This document shows positions 10,830-22,943 of a DNA stretch of 60,000 nucleotides, piece by piece. Where the stretch lies: positions 8,558,001-8,618,000 of the forward strand of contig OX485809.1 in assembly GCA_950295325.1 (NCBI GenBank), written 5' to 3'. Source of the stretch: Polytrichum commune (taxonomy: Eukaryota; Streptophyta; Polytrichopsida; Polytrichales; Polytrichaceae). The position numbers and the translations under genes were made by a program. Under the pieces are notes generated by a model. It made no database searches, had not been told where the DNA came from, and worked only from the letters and a program-made list of their open reading frames with translations. Each line of letters starts with the position of its first letter. Positions within the stretch are counted from its first letter, which is position 1.

Positions 10830-11094
10830 GATGGGTTGCAAAATTGGCAATAGGTGGATTGAGTATTGACAACCGACTAATCTCTAGAACCGACCTTCCA
10901 ATATGGAAATAAGGTTATATTGGTATCAAAATAAGAATGGGTCAATGTGGACCTACGATTCAACATATCATTTGATGGTAGAGTTAGAAACCCTCATTAC
11001 ATTGGCTATAATGACTTATATTGTAGAAACAAATTTGTATGAGTTGCATCCAATGGATGAACAAGTATTCAATGATTACACCAATGACTTGTAA
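10830..11094 (+). pseudogene. Terminal exon of the unidentified protein, copy 2, broken
   Basis: This is a second copy of the 8761-9023 exon. It follows gtctatag and reads KIGNRWIEY, then TGA where copy 1 has R, then TAG where copy 1 has M, then RPSNMEIRLYWYQ. From 10903 it is open to the stop at 11092-11094 (MWTYDSTYHLMVELETLITL, YELHPMDEQVFNDY). Residues kept in both copies include NRW.EY, PSN.EI.L.WYQ, WTYD.T.HLMV.LET, A.MTYI.E.N.YELHP.DE.VFN. Two nonsense codons mark it as a pseudogene, unless a shorter protein starts at 10903. Confidence 0.5.
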
Positions 11095-11099
11095 TAAAC

Positions 11100-11808
11100 A
11101 TGTCTTGCTAAGAGTGATCTAGCCATATTTTTCACATGATCTTTTTGGTGTATAAATATGATTAGGGTCTATGTGTTTTATTTATCTATCACTTGTGTAT
11201 ATATGCGAGGGGATTTCCTAGTTGCATATTTGTATGTATATTATTTTAAAGAGGGGAAAATCTTGTATATCAGGTGTATTAACTTCAGGGTCATGCACAC
11301 ATGTGGTTCCCGATTCTAACAATGAGTGCACCCCATGTGTTCAACCCATCCTACTAATACACCATCCTAGCCAAATGATTCACTGTATTTGTATAATCAA
11401 TGAGCTTTAGACCATGCTGATCATAAGCGTATGTATTAAACACCATCGCAACGTGTTCTAGTACACAAATATCCTCGCTCCTAACTCTCATCCGACAATC
11501 ATCTTCACTTGGAATTTGCTCATACCTTAAACATGTATAATGTAGGATTGGTTGGCCAGAGACCAACATTCTAGTCAGTGTTCAAGATTGAAGTCTTCAA
11601 TGCCCATCAGACACAATTTGGTCCTTCAAATATATATCTCTCTCAAAATAGCCCTTCAAAACGCAACTCCAAATTGAAAATGAAGACATCACTTGAAGTC
11701 CTCAATATAATATGCCCGCCACAAGAACCAACAAGCGTAGGACATTCTCACTACAAGAAGTGGAGTTAGATGGTTAATTCTCAATTCTTCACATTGTACA
11801 AGAAACAT
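11100..11808. other. Flank of exon copy 2, then unassigned DNA
   Basis: The first 250 bases resemble the flank of copy 1. On -, a 71-codon frame (11569-11354) contains LRYEQIPSEDDCRMRVRSED. It is charged and might be coding, but it has no match I recognise. Confidence 0.3.
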
Positions 11809-11811
11809 GTA

Positions 11812-12345
11812 CAGTAATCTCCTGCTTAAGTACGCACTTTGAATCGGAGTCGTTGGTGCACACTTAGTTTGTGCGTACTTTACTCATATTGCTTTCGAGA
11901 CCCTCTGACTCGATGAAACGCAACGGGAAACATATGAAACATGAGGCAACGCATTTGACCGAAATCTAGGTTATCGAGATATTTGATGAATTTGAAAGTG
12001 CCACCGACTTCAAAGGCTTTGAAGCTCTACACAGCATTGTCCTCGACATCGACGACCAGTTGATTTGCTCCGGTGTTCAAATGAAAGCTGGACAAATGTA
12101 TGATGAATTGTGACAATCGTTTGATACGTTTCAGCAAAACAGTAACAAAGTGACATTGAATGTCAAGCGTAAAAAAAAATCATGCACTCACGGAATAAAG
12201 TTTTAAAAAATTAAAAATTAAAAATTGCATGACATGGTCAAACTTGATTTAAGCATGAACCCTGATTTTTTTTCAAAAAATTTGCGCCACTTAACTGGGA
12301 TGCGTACTTAAAGGGTGCGTACTTAAGCAAAAGATTAGTGTACTG
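11812..12345 (+). mobile_element. pogo/Tc1-mariner-type element, non-autonomous
   Basis: The left end is TA|CAGTAATCTCCTGCTTAAG and the right end, read inward, is TA|CAGTACACTAATCTTTTGC followed by TTAAGTACGCAC. Both ends share TGCTTAAGTACGCAC, with a 5-bp insertion near the tip of the right end. The flanking TA on each side fits the TA target duplication of Tc1/mariner and pogo elements, and CAGT...CTTAAG resembles pogo/Tigger-type ends. Length is 534 bp. An internal frame at 11976-12113 may be the last part of a transposase, suggesting an internal deletion derivative. The superfamily rests on ends and duplication only. Confidence 0.6.
11976..12113 (+). pseudogene. Possible C-terminal fragment of a pogo-type transposase
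   Basis: A 45-codon frame (EIFDEFESATDFKGFEALHS, then IDDQLICSGVQMKAGQMYDE) ends at TGA 12111-12113. Readable sequence (QSFDTFQQNSNKVTL) continues in frame after it. The fragment is acidic and helical and lies near the right end of the element, where the C-terminal tail of such a transposase would be. No catalytic motif is present, so the assignment is by position. Confidence 0.3.
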
Positions 12346-12388
12346 TATATTCCATGCACAAGTTTAATATGAATTTTGTATTTCATTT

Positions 12389-13830
12389 CTATATTCTTGG
12401 ATTGACGTCTTGGATTTGAACCAGCCCTTCAACTGAAAGGCTGAAATTTGAGAGCCCTTTCAAAATGAAACTCATATGAGGGCTTACCTCTTGAACACTG
12501 TTTCTAGTGCGCACTCTATGCCAGAAAGTCCCGGCGACATCTACGCTTCCTTCATCAACAGAAAACGTGGACTTGCTGCGGGGCTCGAGATACCAATGCA
12601 CATCACCACGCTTAGAATCATGCAAAAGACTGCCACCAACATGTTCATTTCCCCGCACCTGCAACTCGGGCCCCTAAATCCGCAACATAACAACGATGAA
12701 AATTAGGATGTATACACTGAATGGATATCACCTGATGAGTGGCCACTGGTGCCATACTTGACCCACCCTTGGATCATCCTCTGTGGATTCTGTCTCCGGT
12801 GCCTTTCTGGTGCTTGAAATGCCCAGCATGGCTCACCAACATCGCCTCCGCATTGTGTTTGGGTGGACAAAGTTGAAAGAGATCACAGCAGACCCTGTAT
12901 TTTAGTTTGCACCAAGAGCATCGAAGATCTTCTTTACCTGTATCACACTCCACAGTAGACGGTTCCATCGCACCTTCGACATCTGCATTCTCTAAGTCCA
13001 CGACAGCCTTACCGTCTGTGACGGCCTTTTAGTATTCCGCAAATGTCAGGGCCACTTCCTTACCTTTGGCCGACATTGATTGTGAAAGTTCCTCGTACTG
13101 GAACATTGTGGTTTCGGCACCAAGCGCACATCTGACCATCGGTCATAACATGGCTTCCCTTTACATTTTAAAAAGCAAGTTGTGTATAGGATTTTTCCTA
13201 CATGATACTCTACTGCCGCCACCGGTATCCTTGGCGCATTCCTCACAGTGGAGCTTCACAACTCCTACTCCACCTTGGTCAAGCGTCCTAAGGTGCCAAG
13301 CATGATCTGAAAAAAGAGTATCTCTTTCATATGTTCTCGTGTTTTCTCTTCCTCTACACGGTACACATCAATAATCTCTTCAGAAATCGCAGTGGACTTT
13401 AAATGGGACGCGGTGGAGATTCCAAGACTCTCATCACCACTCACCATGGACCCAACACCAGGGTTAGAAGGATCTGCTCCGTCGATAACAACCTTCTACC
13501 GATTCAGGGTTAATGTTGATGGTCGCTGGTTCTACATCACTAGAATCAAGAACATGTTCATCGCATCCTACACGACGACGCTTACATGCAGCACCAGACA
13601 ATGAGATGGCGTCTTCTCGAATGACATGGACACAGTCCTCAACAGTGTTCAACCGCTCAAGCTTATCCTTTCTTCGGCACCTCTCTTCGCAATTCCAAAA
13701 GCGAAATGTGAAAACAGTAGCATTTGCCCCTTGCAAACGATCCCGCAGGTTAGAGTTGGACTTTCCTTCAACAACAGTATCTTAACCCAGAAACTAGGTT
13801 CGGAAGACTCATCGTCAAGAGTATAAGCTT
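12389..13830 (-). pseudogene. Decayed gene of unknown family with cysteine motifs
   Basis: On - this GC-richer stretch gives a chain of fragments: VVEGKSNSNLRDRL...CKRRRVGCDEHVLDSSD (about 13755-13464), SGDESLGIS...EEIIDVYRVEEEKTREHM (13447-13265), HCEECAKDTGGGSRVSC, SAKGKEVALTFAEY then a TAA then KAVTDGK, then CSWCKLKYRVCCDLFQLC (about 12920-12860) and SHAGHFKHQKG. An intron with GTGATATCC...GAGTTGCAG (about 12682-12740) would join ...APVATHQ to VRGNEHVGGSLLHDSKR in phase. CxxC pairs suggest a zinc-binding part. Internal stops (TAA near 13031, TGA near 12778) and frame changes mean it is broken. It could be a transposon protein or a host pseudogene. Confidence 0.4.
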
Positions 13831-13839
13831 ACAACTTGA

Positions 13840-14520
13840 TCCTGGACGCCAAGTTTACTGGACCCTAAACCTGCACAAAACATGCAATATCCATAGGCAG
13901 CTAGAACCCATTCTATTCAGACAATGGCAATTGATATTCTTCCAACAAGCAAAGGTAGATTATCGAGCACACAACTTTGGTGTAAACACCGAACCCTAAA
14001 CCAACGTCCACCAACTCTTCACCAGCACACAAAAATAAACTGCAAATCAAAGTTGCACTTGCCAATGCTCCAGCATGCCACCAAAATCAAATAAAGGATA
14101 AGCAACATCATGTAGCAAAACAACGTTCTTCACGCCACAAAATGCATAGCATTGTCAAAAGATAATACTAGACCACACAAATGCATAGGCACAAACCCTA
14201 GGGATGACGAGGAAGAAACATATTTTGCGAAATCATCCATGATTGTAGATGAAAATGAACCATTCTTCAACCATTGGACAAGGAACCACTATGGCTTGTA
14301 GATACGGTTTCCCTTCCTTTTCATATCCTTTGTTATTTTTAAGCTTTAGGAAACTATAAGCAATTAATAAGACCCCCTATACTCTTTTATACACACGACT
14401 TTCATATTTTAATAGGTGTTTGTTTCTCCCTTAAAAAAATTTAAACAATTATCTCAAATGAATAAAAAGGTGTCCATTGATTGATCTCACGTTGTCTTTC
14501 AACTTTTCCAAGTGACCAAC
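13840..14520. other. No supported gene
   Basis: AT-rich sequence without useful reading frames, inverted ends or tandem units that I can see. Confidence 0.45.
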
Positions 14521-14527
14521 CCAGGGA

Positions 14528-15662
14528 GGTATGCTGGTATGTGATAATTCCCTCCCCACCTATCTAGATGATCTCGCCGCAGAATACGAGTGCCATGCCA
14601 AAAACCACTACCCATCTCATGAGATGTTAAAAAACCACGTCACTTTCTCATCCATTCCATCACTCACATGAGCAAGGTTGTTTTGATAACCTAATGTGAA
14701 GTGAAGCAGGACCACCCCTAAGTTCTCAATGTATGAGAGAAATAGAATAAATAAAGGTATGTTGGTATGCAATAATTCCCTCTCCACCTATCTAGATGAT
14801 CTCGCCGCGGAATACGAGTGCCATGCCAAAAACCATTACACAGGGAGGTCACTCCATTGTAAAGTTGAACAACCACGTGCAAACACTTTACATGTAAAAA
14901 TTCCTACTTTTTACATAAAGCATCACCAAAATGGGTCAAAATTTTATCCATTTTTTTTCATGAGTAGATATACACAGTACCTATTACATAGTAAAAACTG
15001 GTAAATGATTTTGATGATTTGTTTTTTTCATAAAACATACCTTTTCTAACTAGAATGACACAGAATTGAACTAAAATAATTACTACAAAAATGAAGATGA
15101 CTAAAAATTTCAATAAAATATATACAAAAGATACTATCAATGGTTATGTATATGTAGGAAAAATATCATAAATTTTAAAATTATCTATGGCATGTAATAT
15201 AAGGGTAGCAAACTTTGTTTGCACGTGGTGTTCAACTTGACAATGGAGTGACCTCCCTGTGAACCATTACCCATCTCATAAGATGTAAAAAAACACGTCA
15301 CGTTCTCATCCATTCCGTGACTCACATGAACGAGCAAGGTTGTAAGTTTTTGATGATGACCTAATGTGAAGTGAAGCGGGGACCGCCCCTCAGTTCTCAA
15401 CGTATGAGAGAAATAAAAGAAATAAAGGTACTACGTTGGTATTCAATAATTCCCTCTCCGCCTATCTAGATGATCTCGCCGCAAAATACAACTGCCATGC
15501 CAAAAACCATTACCCATCTCATGAGATGTAAAACACCACGTCACATTCTCATCCATTCCGTGACTCACATGAACGAGCAAGGTTGTAAGGTTTTGATGAT
15601 GACCTAATGTGAAGTGAAGCGGAGATCGCCCCTCAGTTCTCAACGTATGAGAGAATTAGAAG
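14528..15662. repeat. Three-unit tandem repeat, middle unit split
   Basis: Units start at 14528, 14756 and 15427 with ggta...ttggtat..aataattccc, run through tatctagatgatctcgccgc, cccatctcat..gatgt, ccacgtca.., and end in gtgaagcgg..ctcaa.gtatgagaga. The first is 228 bp and the third about 236. The second is about 240 bp once the 423-bp hAT-type insertion and its 8-bp duplication are removed. Differences are scattered single bases and small indels. No coding content. Confidence 0.8.
14839..15261. mobile_element. hAT-type miniature inverted-repeat element
   Basis: The 423-bp element has inverted ends of about 44 bp. Both start CACAGGGAGGTCACTCCATT and continue to the ccacgtgcaaac block, with about two differences. 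It is flanked by AACCATTA on both sides (14831-14838 and 15262-15269). An 8-bp duplication with CAGGG-type ends is the signature of the hAT superfamily. The empty site survives in tandem unit 3 (aaaaaccattacccatctc), which confirms the insertion. The interior is AT-rich and has no transposase. Confidence 0.85.
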
Positions 15663-16600
15663 AGCAGCGGCCGGCGTCACTCCACCGCCAATACACGTGA
15701 AAACACGTTCACTTATTTACTAGGCCACGTAAACAAGCAAGCAAGTAAAGATTGACTTGAATACTTGTTGGAGGCTCGTACAAAGCTGTCATAAGTTACA
15801 TAAGTTAGGCCTTAGAAAGTGTACTACTTCGTCACAGGTGCCTTTAAGGCTTGGGGGCTGGAAGGGGCGGGGGACTTTTCAAAAGCCTACCTCACCTTTT
15901 GCAGAGCTGAGCATGCATATATACATACTACCCAATAAGTCTGTAGTCATTGTTACTGTTTCTCCTATATATTGATCTGCATGTGTATTGAGAGTTGTTG
16001 CCGCTTCTACTGGACTCGCTACTCTCGTAGGCTGGCTAGCTATCTATCTATCTATCATAGGACTACATGTCTTTCTGTTATTAATACATACTATCTGCAC
16101 GAGGAGCAGGCTTTTTAGCCGTGACAATTGGTGCCTGGACAAGGGATGGAATGATTGCGGTGCGGCCGCATTTTGGCCATTTAGTTATCTTATTAGTTCC
16201 TGGAACTCGTGGCCCTGCATGCCCATCCGCAGGCTGAATTCCCGACACTGGCTTCGACAACAAGCTTAATGAGCACTTATATAGTACCCCTTCAAAACCC
16301 TTGTTAGAGTTACACTGCAACCTCCGTAATGTCACGCTTGTAGCAACTAAAGTGCACGTTATATCGAGGAGTTAACGTGGTAGTAAGAAAATAGAACTAC
16401 ATCTTGGAACAACACAAAAGTCGACATTGCACTAATGACTATAATTACAATGATGGTAACGTGGTGGTTTGGATTTTTGGGTGGTTTATTTCAATGTCAA
16501 AACATGTGATACGTAGGAGGGGAGCGTCGGATAACAAGAAGTGAGGTTTAAACTAAGGACATCCGTTCCCTACGGTTTCGGGATATAAGAGGAGTGGCAG
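15663..16600. other. GC-richer stretch with LTR-like 3' end
   Basis: From 15905 there is a TATA-like gcatatatac, then cccaataag, a (ctat)n run near 16037-16057, and at 16120-16135 gccgtgacaattggtgcc. In plant LTR retrotransposons a CA-ending LTR is followed by a short spacer and a tggtgcc-type primer site, so 16127 may be an LTR end. I could not find the matching LTR start or a second LTR. No protein is recognisable. Confidence 0.25.
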
Positions 16601-17041
16601 TAAGGGGGTTGATATTACAGAGTTTAAAGTGTATTTGTAAAGGAAAGGAGATGAAACCATGGGTTTACTCCCAAACCTTGAGTTTATGAAAATCGACACA
16701 ATCACCCAATTTTATTTCACTGTTTCAATTATCATACACAAAGAGTGGTGTCATGCTATTGACAACTGGCCTTTTAGCTTGTCCTACTAGGATGAGTGGG
16801 CCACTCTAGCCTCACAATAGGCCAATCCAGGATTTAGGACAATGTGTCCCATGCACATACCCTATTTTAGATCCTAAAGTTCTCTCAAAGTTTGAGAGAT
16901 GGAAGAGGAGGTCCCTAAAGTTTCACCCAACTAGGTTCCAATGTACAATGAGCTTAACGAGTTCTTAATAGAAAGTTTTCTCAAAGAAGGATTTAACCCA
17001 TGCTTACATCCCTATTTGAGAGACTTTACGGACACTATCCC

Positions 17042-17404
17042 AAAAGCTTGTATGTATTTCAAGATTAGTTGTAACATGAGAATTGCAAGCTTGTTTTATG
17101 GAACATTCTTGAAGCAAAAATTGTTAACACAAAGTTGAAGAGTCTAGATGGAATGACTACAATGTTGCATTTGGCCATTTATTTTGTATTTTCAAGGACA
17201 TGTAGGCATGCCTGCATATCGTAGTATGGACACTTTGACAAGTTTGACCACTTCAAGCCTTTCACCATTCCTATCCTTAAGGTTTTCTGTATTTTCAAGA
17301 TCGGTCATAAGATTAGAATTGCAAGCTTGCATTATGAAACAAAAACATGAAGCAAAGTTGTTGAAACAAAGTCATTGAAGATCATCTTTATCCGTACAAT
17401 GACT
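17042..17404. repeat. Direct duplication, about 240 bp apart
   Basis: The segment 17042-17163 (cttgtatgtatttcaagatta, gagaattgcaagcttg, gaagcaaa..ttgtt) recurs at 17279-17404 (ttctgtattttcaagatc, tagaattgcaagcttg, gaagcaaagttgtt), roughly 70 percent alike. No coding function is evident. Confidence 0.5.
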
Positions 17405-19425
17405 TTATAGTTAGACAATTGGACTTTTTATAGAAGGTCATAAGCTTCATGTAGGCATTTTCAAAGCAAAAACTTGAGAAAAAAGTTTGCGAAATGGAGA
17501 TGACATTAGCTACTTGAATCTTTTTTTTACGCAAACTAATGACATATTCTTAAATAAATAAAACATTACTATCACATGTATAGAGCATGAGCAACATTTG
17601 TTAATGAAATCGGAAACTTCTCATTTAGTTCATTAAAGATGATGTTTTGTTTTGAAATTTTATTGTGCATACATAATCATTTTAGTTATAGCCATATCAA
17701 ATTTGAAGTACAAAAATGATACAAATGTCATTTCTTATGCATTGTTTAAGTTTAAAGTTTTGAAAATAAATATATAGTAGATAAATTTTAGTACATTTTG
17801 TTCTTGCACAAATAGATTAATATATTCCCAACAACTCTTACATGGAGATAAGTTTAGAACATAATTTTAAGATATAGTTTAAATAAGAATTCTTGATTTC
17901 TTGTATTTGGACTTAAGATGAAAATAGCAAGCTATAGTCGGATGAATGTTGTTTAGAGGCACTTACAATATGCAATAGGCACGAGGAACCGTGGAGGTCA
18001 AGGATAAGAGACTATTGCCTGAAATAGCAAGCATGCCATTTTCAATGATTAAATTGGCATGTAGTTGAGTAGCGAATAGAAAGCCATTGACAGAGAGTGT
18101 TTATATATTTTTTATTTTATTTATTTTATTTTTGCCATAGTCGAGTAGGGTGTGACAGTTTGCCAAGATTAATGTAGAGCTTGCTACCACCTATGATAGA
18201 GGAGCAATAGACTTTGATCTTATGAGCTATTAAATACTATTGTTGCATATGGGAGTGAATGTATGTTGATGTACTCTAGTCAAGATTTAAGTGATCTATC
18301 AAAGTGGTTAGAAAAGAGAGATGGGTAAGTGAATTTGTGTTGAGTAAGGAAAATGGTTGAGCAAGAGTATATGCTTAATCATGTGAAGGAAAGTAAGTGA
18401 AGTTATCCAAACAAAGTAATGAAGGACCTTAAGAGACTGCAAGTTGATGGAACCAAAAGATAGAGTAAGTGCACAAGAATAATAATGGATGATGAGAGTA
18501 TAGTTAGAGACAAGGACTAATAGTAGACACATAGGAAGCAATGCCATTAGAAGTGCAAGGCCAAAATTTACTAAGGGTTAAGATTGTCCATAATTACTGG
18601 CGATAGCCTATTTGAACAATATGGAAGAGATAGTAAGAGTAAGAAACACAAAGCCCATAGTAGCAATGTCATAATATTGGATAAGAGGAATGTATTCGGT
18701 AGAGAGGCAACCTGAGTCAAGAAGCTCTAAAACTATCATGATAGTGATAGTTGTAGACCATTGCCCAATTAAAATGTTGCATAATCAATAACAAAGTGGC
18801 CATAGCCAAGGATATATCACCGAGAGTTTGTGAGAGGCGAGGTGAAGATGAGTTAGGAAGATGCCAATAGCATGTGAAGGGTGAGGCAAGGAAAAAATAG
18901 GGAAAGCCAATAGCCTAAGAGAGGTGAGGTGAGAGAGGAGGCAAACAATCATTGTTAGAAGTGAAAGTGCAAAGAAGTTGTTGCATAAAACGGAGAAATT
19001 GATTTCATGTGAGTGACCCATCCCATCAAAGTACAAAATACAAGAGAGGTTTAGAGAGGCTAGGGTTATGAGGAGTCTAAGTTTATAGGGTATAACCCTA
19101 GAGCCAAAAAATAATGTTATAATGATGAATGGTGTCATGTTTGTTCTAATGATGTAATGAAGATTATGTTAGTTGAGCTTTATGCTAACTAAGAATAAAG
19201 CCTATACATTTGTATGTTTACCTTGGATGTATGTAGGGATTGCAATCCAAGATGCTATGTGTGTATGATGATCCATGAATGAGATAAGTTCATGAGAAGA
19301 AGATAAAGGGAATTAAAAGGAATCTAAATTAATCATTTAGCAACATAATTTGGTTTATGATTGACGGCATTAATTGATCATTTTAATTAAAGAAGATATC
19401 AACCTCAATATGATGAAAATCCATT
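17405..19425. other. AT-rich repeat-derived DNA, no supported gene
   Basis: Frames on - such as 18785-19138 (117 codons) are leucine- and serine-rich chance translations of purine-rich + sequence. The words agactattgcc near 18010 and the overall style suggest it belongs to the dispersed repeat represented at 19430 and 24400. Confidence 0.4.
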
Positions 19426-19429
19426 GGAA

Positions 19430-19770
19430 GACTATGGCCACATGTGACAAAGACTATTGCCAAATTAAAATATAATTGCCCAAGCTAAAAGAGATTCATG
19501 AATGAAATAGAAGCATGTCATTAAGTTTCTAAGAGTTGTCAAATAGGACAGACCCACACTCAACCAAAAGGTGCACAAATGAACCCCACGAGGGAAAATA
19601 TTGAATGATGAACCTTATAAAATGGAAATGCGTATAGAAGTACTCTGGATTGTTATAGAATTCCTTAAACCAATGTGACATTAATCCTTATAGACACTAA
19701 ACAAATCTTCCTTTAGATTTTTGTCCCATGGGTTGTTGTTATCTTTTAACCCATAATAAAAATAAAAATA
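19430..19770. repeat. Dispersed repeat family, copy B (3' part)
   Basis: It matches 25000-25315 in the same order: aaagactattgcca..aagctaaaagag, atgtcatta..gttt, ataggacaaactcacac..., gagggaaaata, attccttaaac..tgtgacatt.atccttatag, ending in ttttgtcccatgggttgttgtt...cccataataaaaata. The ends of copies A, B and C agree, which marks a real repeat boundary at about 19770. Confidence 0.6.
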
Positions 19771-22700
19771 AAACACTTCTATGCTAGAATAAGCACTATT
19801 TGAGGAATGAAAGTCAATAGTTTTCATGAATAGAGCAATTCCATTGGGAAAACCGTCCACTAGTTGGGAGATTGGCTATGAGCTCAATGGAAAACCATAA
19901 ACAATATGGTAACCTAAATCCACTTCTCAAAACTTCAATATGAAGCAATCCTTGCACATTCCCCAAAATAGATATTCTCCTCTCAAAAAGGACCTACAAC
20001 CAATGCTAAGGAATTTAAAGGAATGATGTGGCAACCTTAATGTGATCTTTAGGAACATTGAGGGTTGTAGGGCTGGGGGTGGTTTTATAGGAGATATGTG
20101 AATATTTGTATGAACCCCCACAACTATCAAAATAACATATGTATGGATTATTAATCCATACTTAGAATACCCTACTAGAAAGTGAGCATAAAATATTATG
20201 TGAGTCCACGTTAATTTACATAAGCTCAACTTTCTTATGATTCATCATAAATGCAACATGTTTTTATTGTAATAATGCATACCAGAGATGTGTTAATTCT
20301 AGATGGATTACATTTCACACTTTTAGCTAAATACATCGAGAAGTACTCATAAACCCCTTCATATGACGTCTTGAGGACTAGAATGGGCTTCTCAAACCTT
20401 CAAAAATCAGGAGTGATACAATTTATGTGGCAATTATTTCATTACATTAAGCCTTTCAAAGCGGATTCAAGAAATCATGTGACTCAAAATCTATCTTGAT
20501 TTCTAGGCCATAATATTTCATTTATTGTGGTCATAAAGAAGCATATGTTTGTGTTACCCATATGGGTTATGCAATCCCATGGGATAAATTGTCTCTTGAA
20601 TAATTCTATAATAGCCTTGGATAAAGTTCTATGAGTTGAGAATGTGGGATCACAAGTAACATGTGATACTTGCGTACATTGTTCATTAGAGTGTAGACTA
20701 GGCAAACCCATGGCATATCATGTACTTGGTTTTTATTTTTTAAGAAACCAAGTAATATTTGTTTTATGTCCATTGTACCTTTAATTTGGAGCGTTCAAAA
20801 AAGGTGCACCTCCCTTAGGTGATATGTTACCATGGCAAAAAATGTACTTAATGGTAACAATCTATACATGTAGAACTAATAGTAGATGAACCGATTATCA
20901 TCTAAGTGAATTACAATTTTATTTTTTTGATGCTACATAATGCCCTCTCCCCCCCCCCCCTACATAACACTTAATTCCATGACAACCATTCATATGCAGT
21001 TAACCACGAATTAGTATTGATACCAACCTTTCACCCCATTCTTCCTTCACAACATCTCACTCCCAACCCCCTGACATCCATGGCAATTTATTCACATCCA
21101 TTAGACATTGTTATTTGGTGAGAAATCATTCCATTTAAACTAACGATCTTCCAACCCTTCTGCAAATTCATTTATATTTGAAAATACCCATATTGGGCCT
21201 TTTCAATTCATGAAAAACATGTATTTGACCTACATACTTTCACTTTCAGTTCTTCATGTCAAAAAGTGACACTATCTGAAATAGTTATTCTTCCAGTGAA
21301 CTTTTCAAATCAGTTGAATGCCTTCATGTAATTAAGGATTTAGATTCCAATACACAACATGAGTGTCCTCAAATGCAAATAAATACTTGGTGGGGCTCCT
21401 GAAAATTGTGTATATAAGTCATGCGTTGATCCGTCACGTCCTTCAAGAACTCGACAACATTGTTCATGAGAAGTCAAGGACCTATGGATGGGATCACTTT
21501 ATCATCAATGCGCCGATTTGTGGCATGGGTAAAAAGTAGTCGTATATACAATGCACTTGGCCAAATCCTAAAGCAACACGATCTTTTCCATAATCATGTA
21601 TTAGTTTGAGGGCAATTGTGATCTTAACACTAAATGTAAACCACATGCCAAGTGGAGATTGAGGACAAGTGCCTTGTCACAATGTGCTAGCTAGTATGAT
21701 TTGGGGGATTTTATTTATTTATTTATTTATTTACTTATTGAGTACAAATTGAAACAAATGCAAATGCAATTGCAAGGGAAAAGTAGTGTACAACCACCAA
21801 GGGGAACCAAGAAGCAATGCCCATCAGTGTCGCAAGTATGATTTTTTTTTTTTGGGGGGGGGGGGGGGGGGATTTGACTCAAGTAGAAAGTTACTTGAAA
21901 TGCTTGTGTTTGGTGGTTGTTTTAAAGAGCGCGAGTTATAAGGAAAGGCATGAGGAGACCTTTTAAGACATTTGGAAGAGCTTTGCCGAGTCTCAAAACA
22001 TAGGTAGCTTGAAAGGAATAGGTTGCTCACTATGGGATAAGTACTTGTTAATAAGCATAGGTTAGTAAAGAGCTTCGTGAGAGGACATGCTTATGGCCAA
22101 GGTGAGATTTGAGCAAAATTGGATCAAAGCCAAGTTCACATCAAAACTTGCAAAAGTTGTATAGGTGGTTTACTTGTGAATATATCGAGAGAATTGTGTA
22201 TGTGGATATACTTGCAATATAATTGTGCTATTATTACATTGAAAATGTATTATATCTAACACATACTATATGAAATTAAACTCATAAATACACCTAAACA
22301 AGTTTCTAAATATTTATGCATACAACATGAAGAATGGTAAAGTATAGGCCTATTAAATCTTAAAATTGAGTGAACTGGTAACTACGTGAGTCTAAAAATT
22401 GTCTAGTTTTCTCAAATAAGAGTTGGTATGATTCTTGGGCATATTTGTTTTGCTAGATGCCATACAAGAATTTTTTTTCATCATTGAAAGAATACCCAAG
22501 CAACTTTACTTTTGTGTTTGAAATGACACAATCTATGTGGAGATGGTCCATAAGGATCGAATTCTTAAGTTTGATGAGGTGTGAAATAACAACATGCTCT
22601 TCATGTGGAATTTGTGAGAATTAGGTGCACTAGCTAGGTGAATATGCAACTTCGTTCACCTTCACTAAAGGTTGACCCCACCTTTTGTCATCACTCAAGA

Positions 22701-22940
22701 TGGTACATGTCCCCATACATTGGGTTGAATGCATGGCTCTCTATTGATTTTAATGATGTCATTTTCATTCTATATAAAAATGAAAAGGAAGAGCATGATT
22801 AGATTGCCACCTATGGCATAGTATTTTGGCCACATAGCTCATGATGAGAGTTGGTGGGTCCAACAGGCACATGCTCATTAGCCAAACCTTCTAGCATTGG
22901 TGGTTGATTTTCAAATAGCTATTGTCATCAAATCCATTCA
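19771..22940. other. AT-rich intergenic DNA with simple repeats
   Basis: It holds a 12-C run (20949-20960), a TTTA-type microsatellite (about 21711-21740), and T12 followed by G18 at 21842-21871. No frame of more than about 100 codons looks real. I see no inverted ends. Confidence 0.45.
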
Positions 22941-22943
22941 AAT

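Noticed and set aside
14521-14530. A second hAT end (ccagggaggt) just before the tandem repeat
   Set aside because: Only about ten bases match the element's end, and there is no partner end or duplication.
18785-19138. 117-codon - frame
   Set aside because: It is antisense to purine-rich repeat DNA, dominated by L, S and I, and has no motif.
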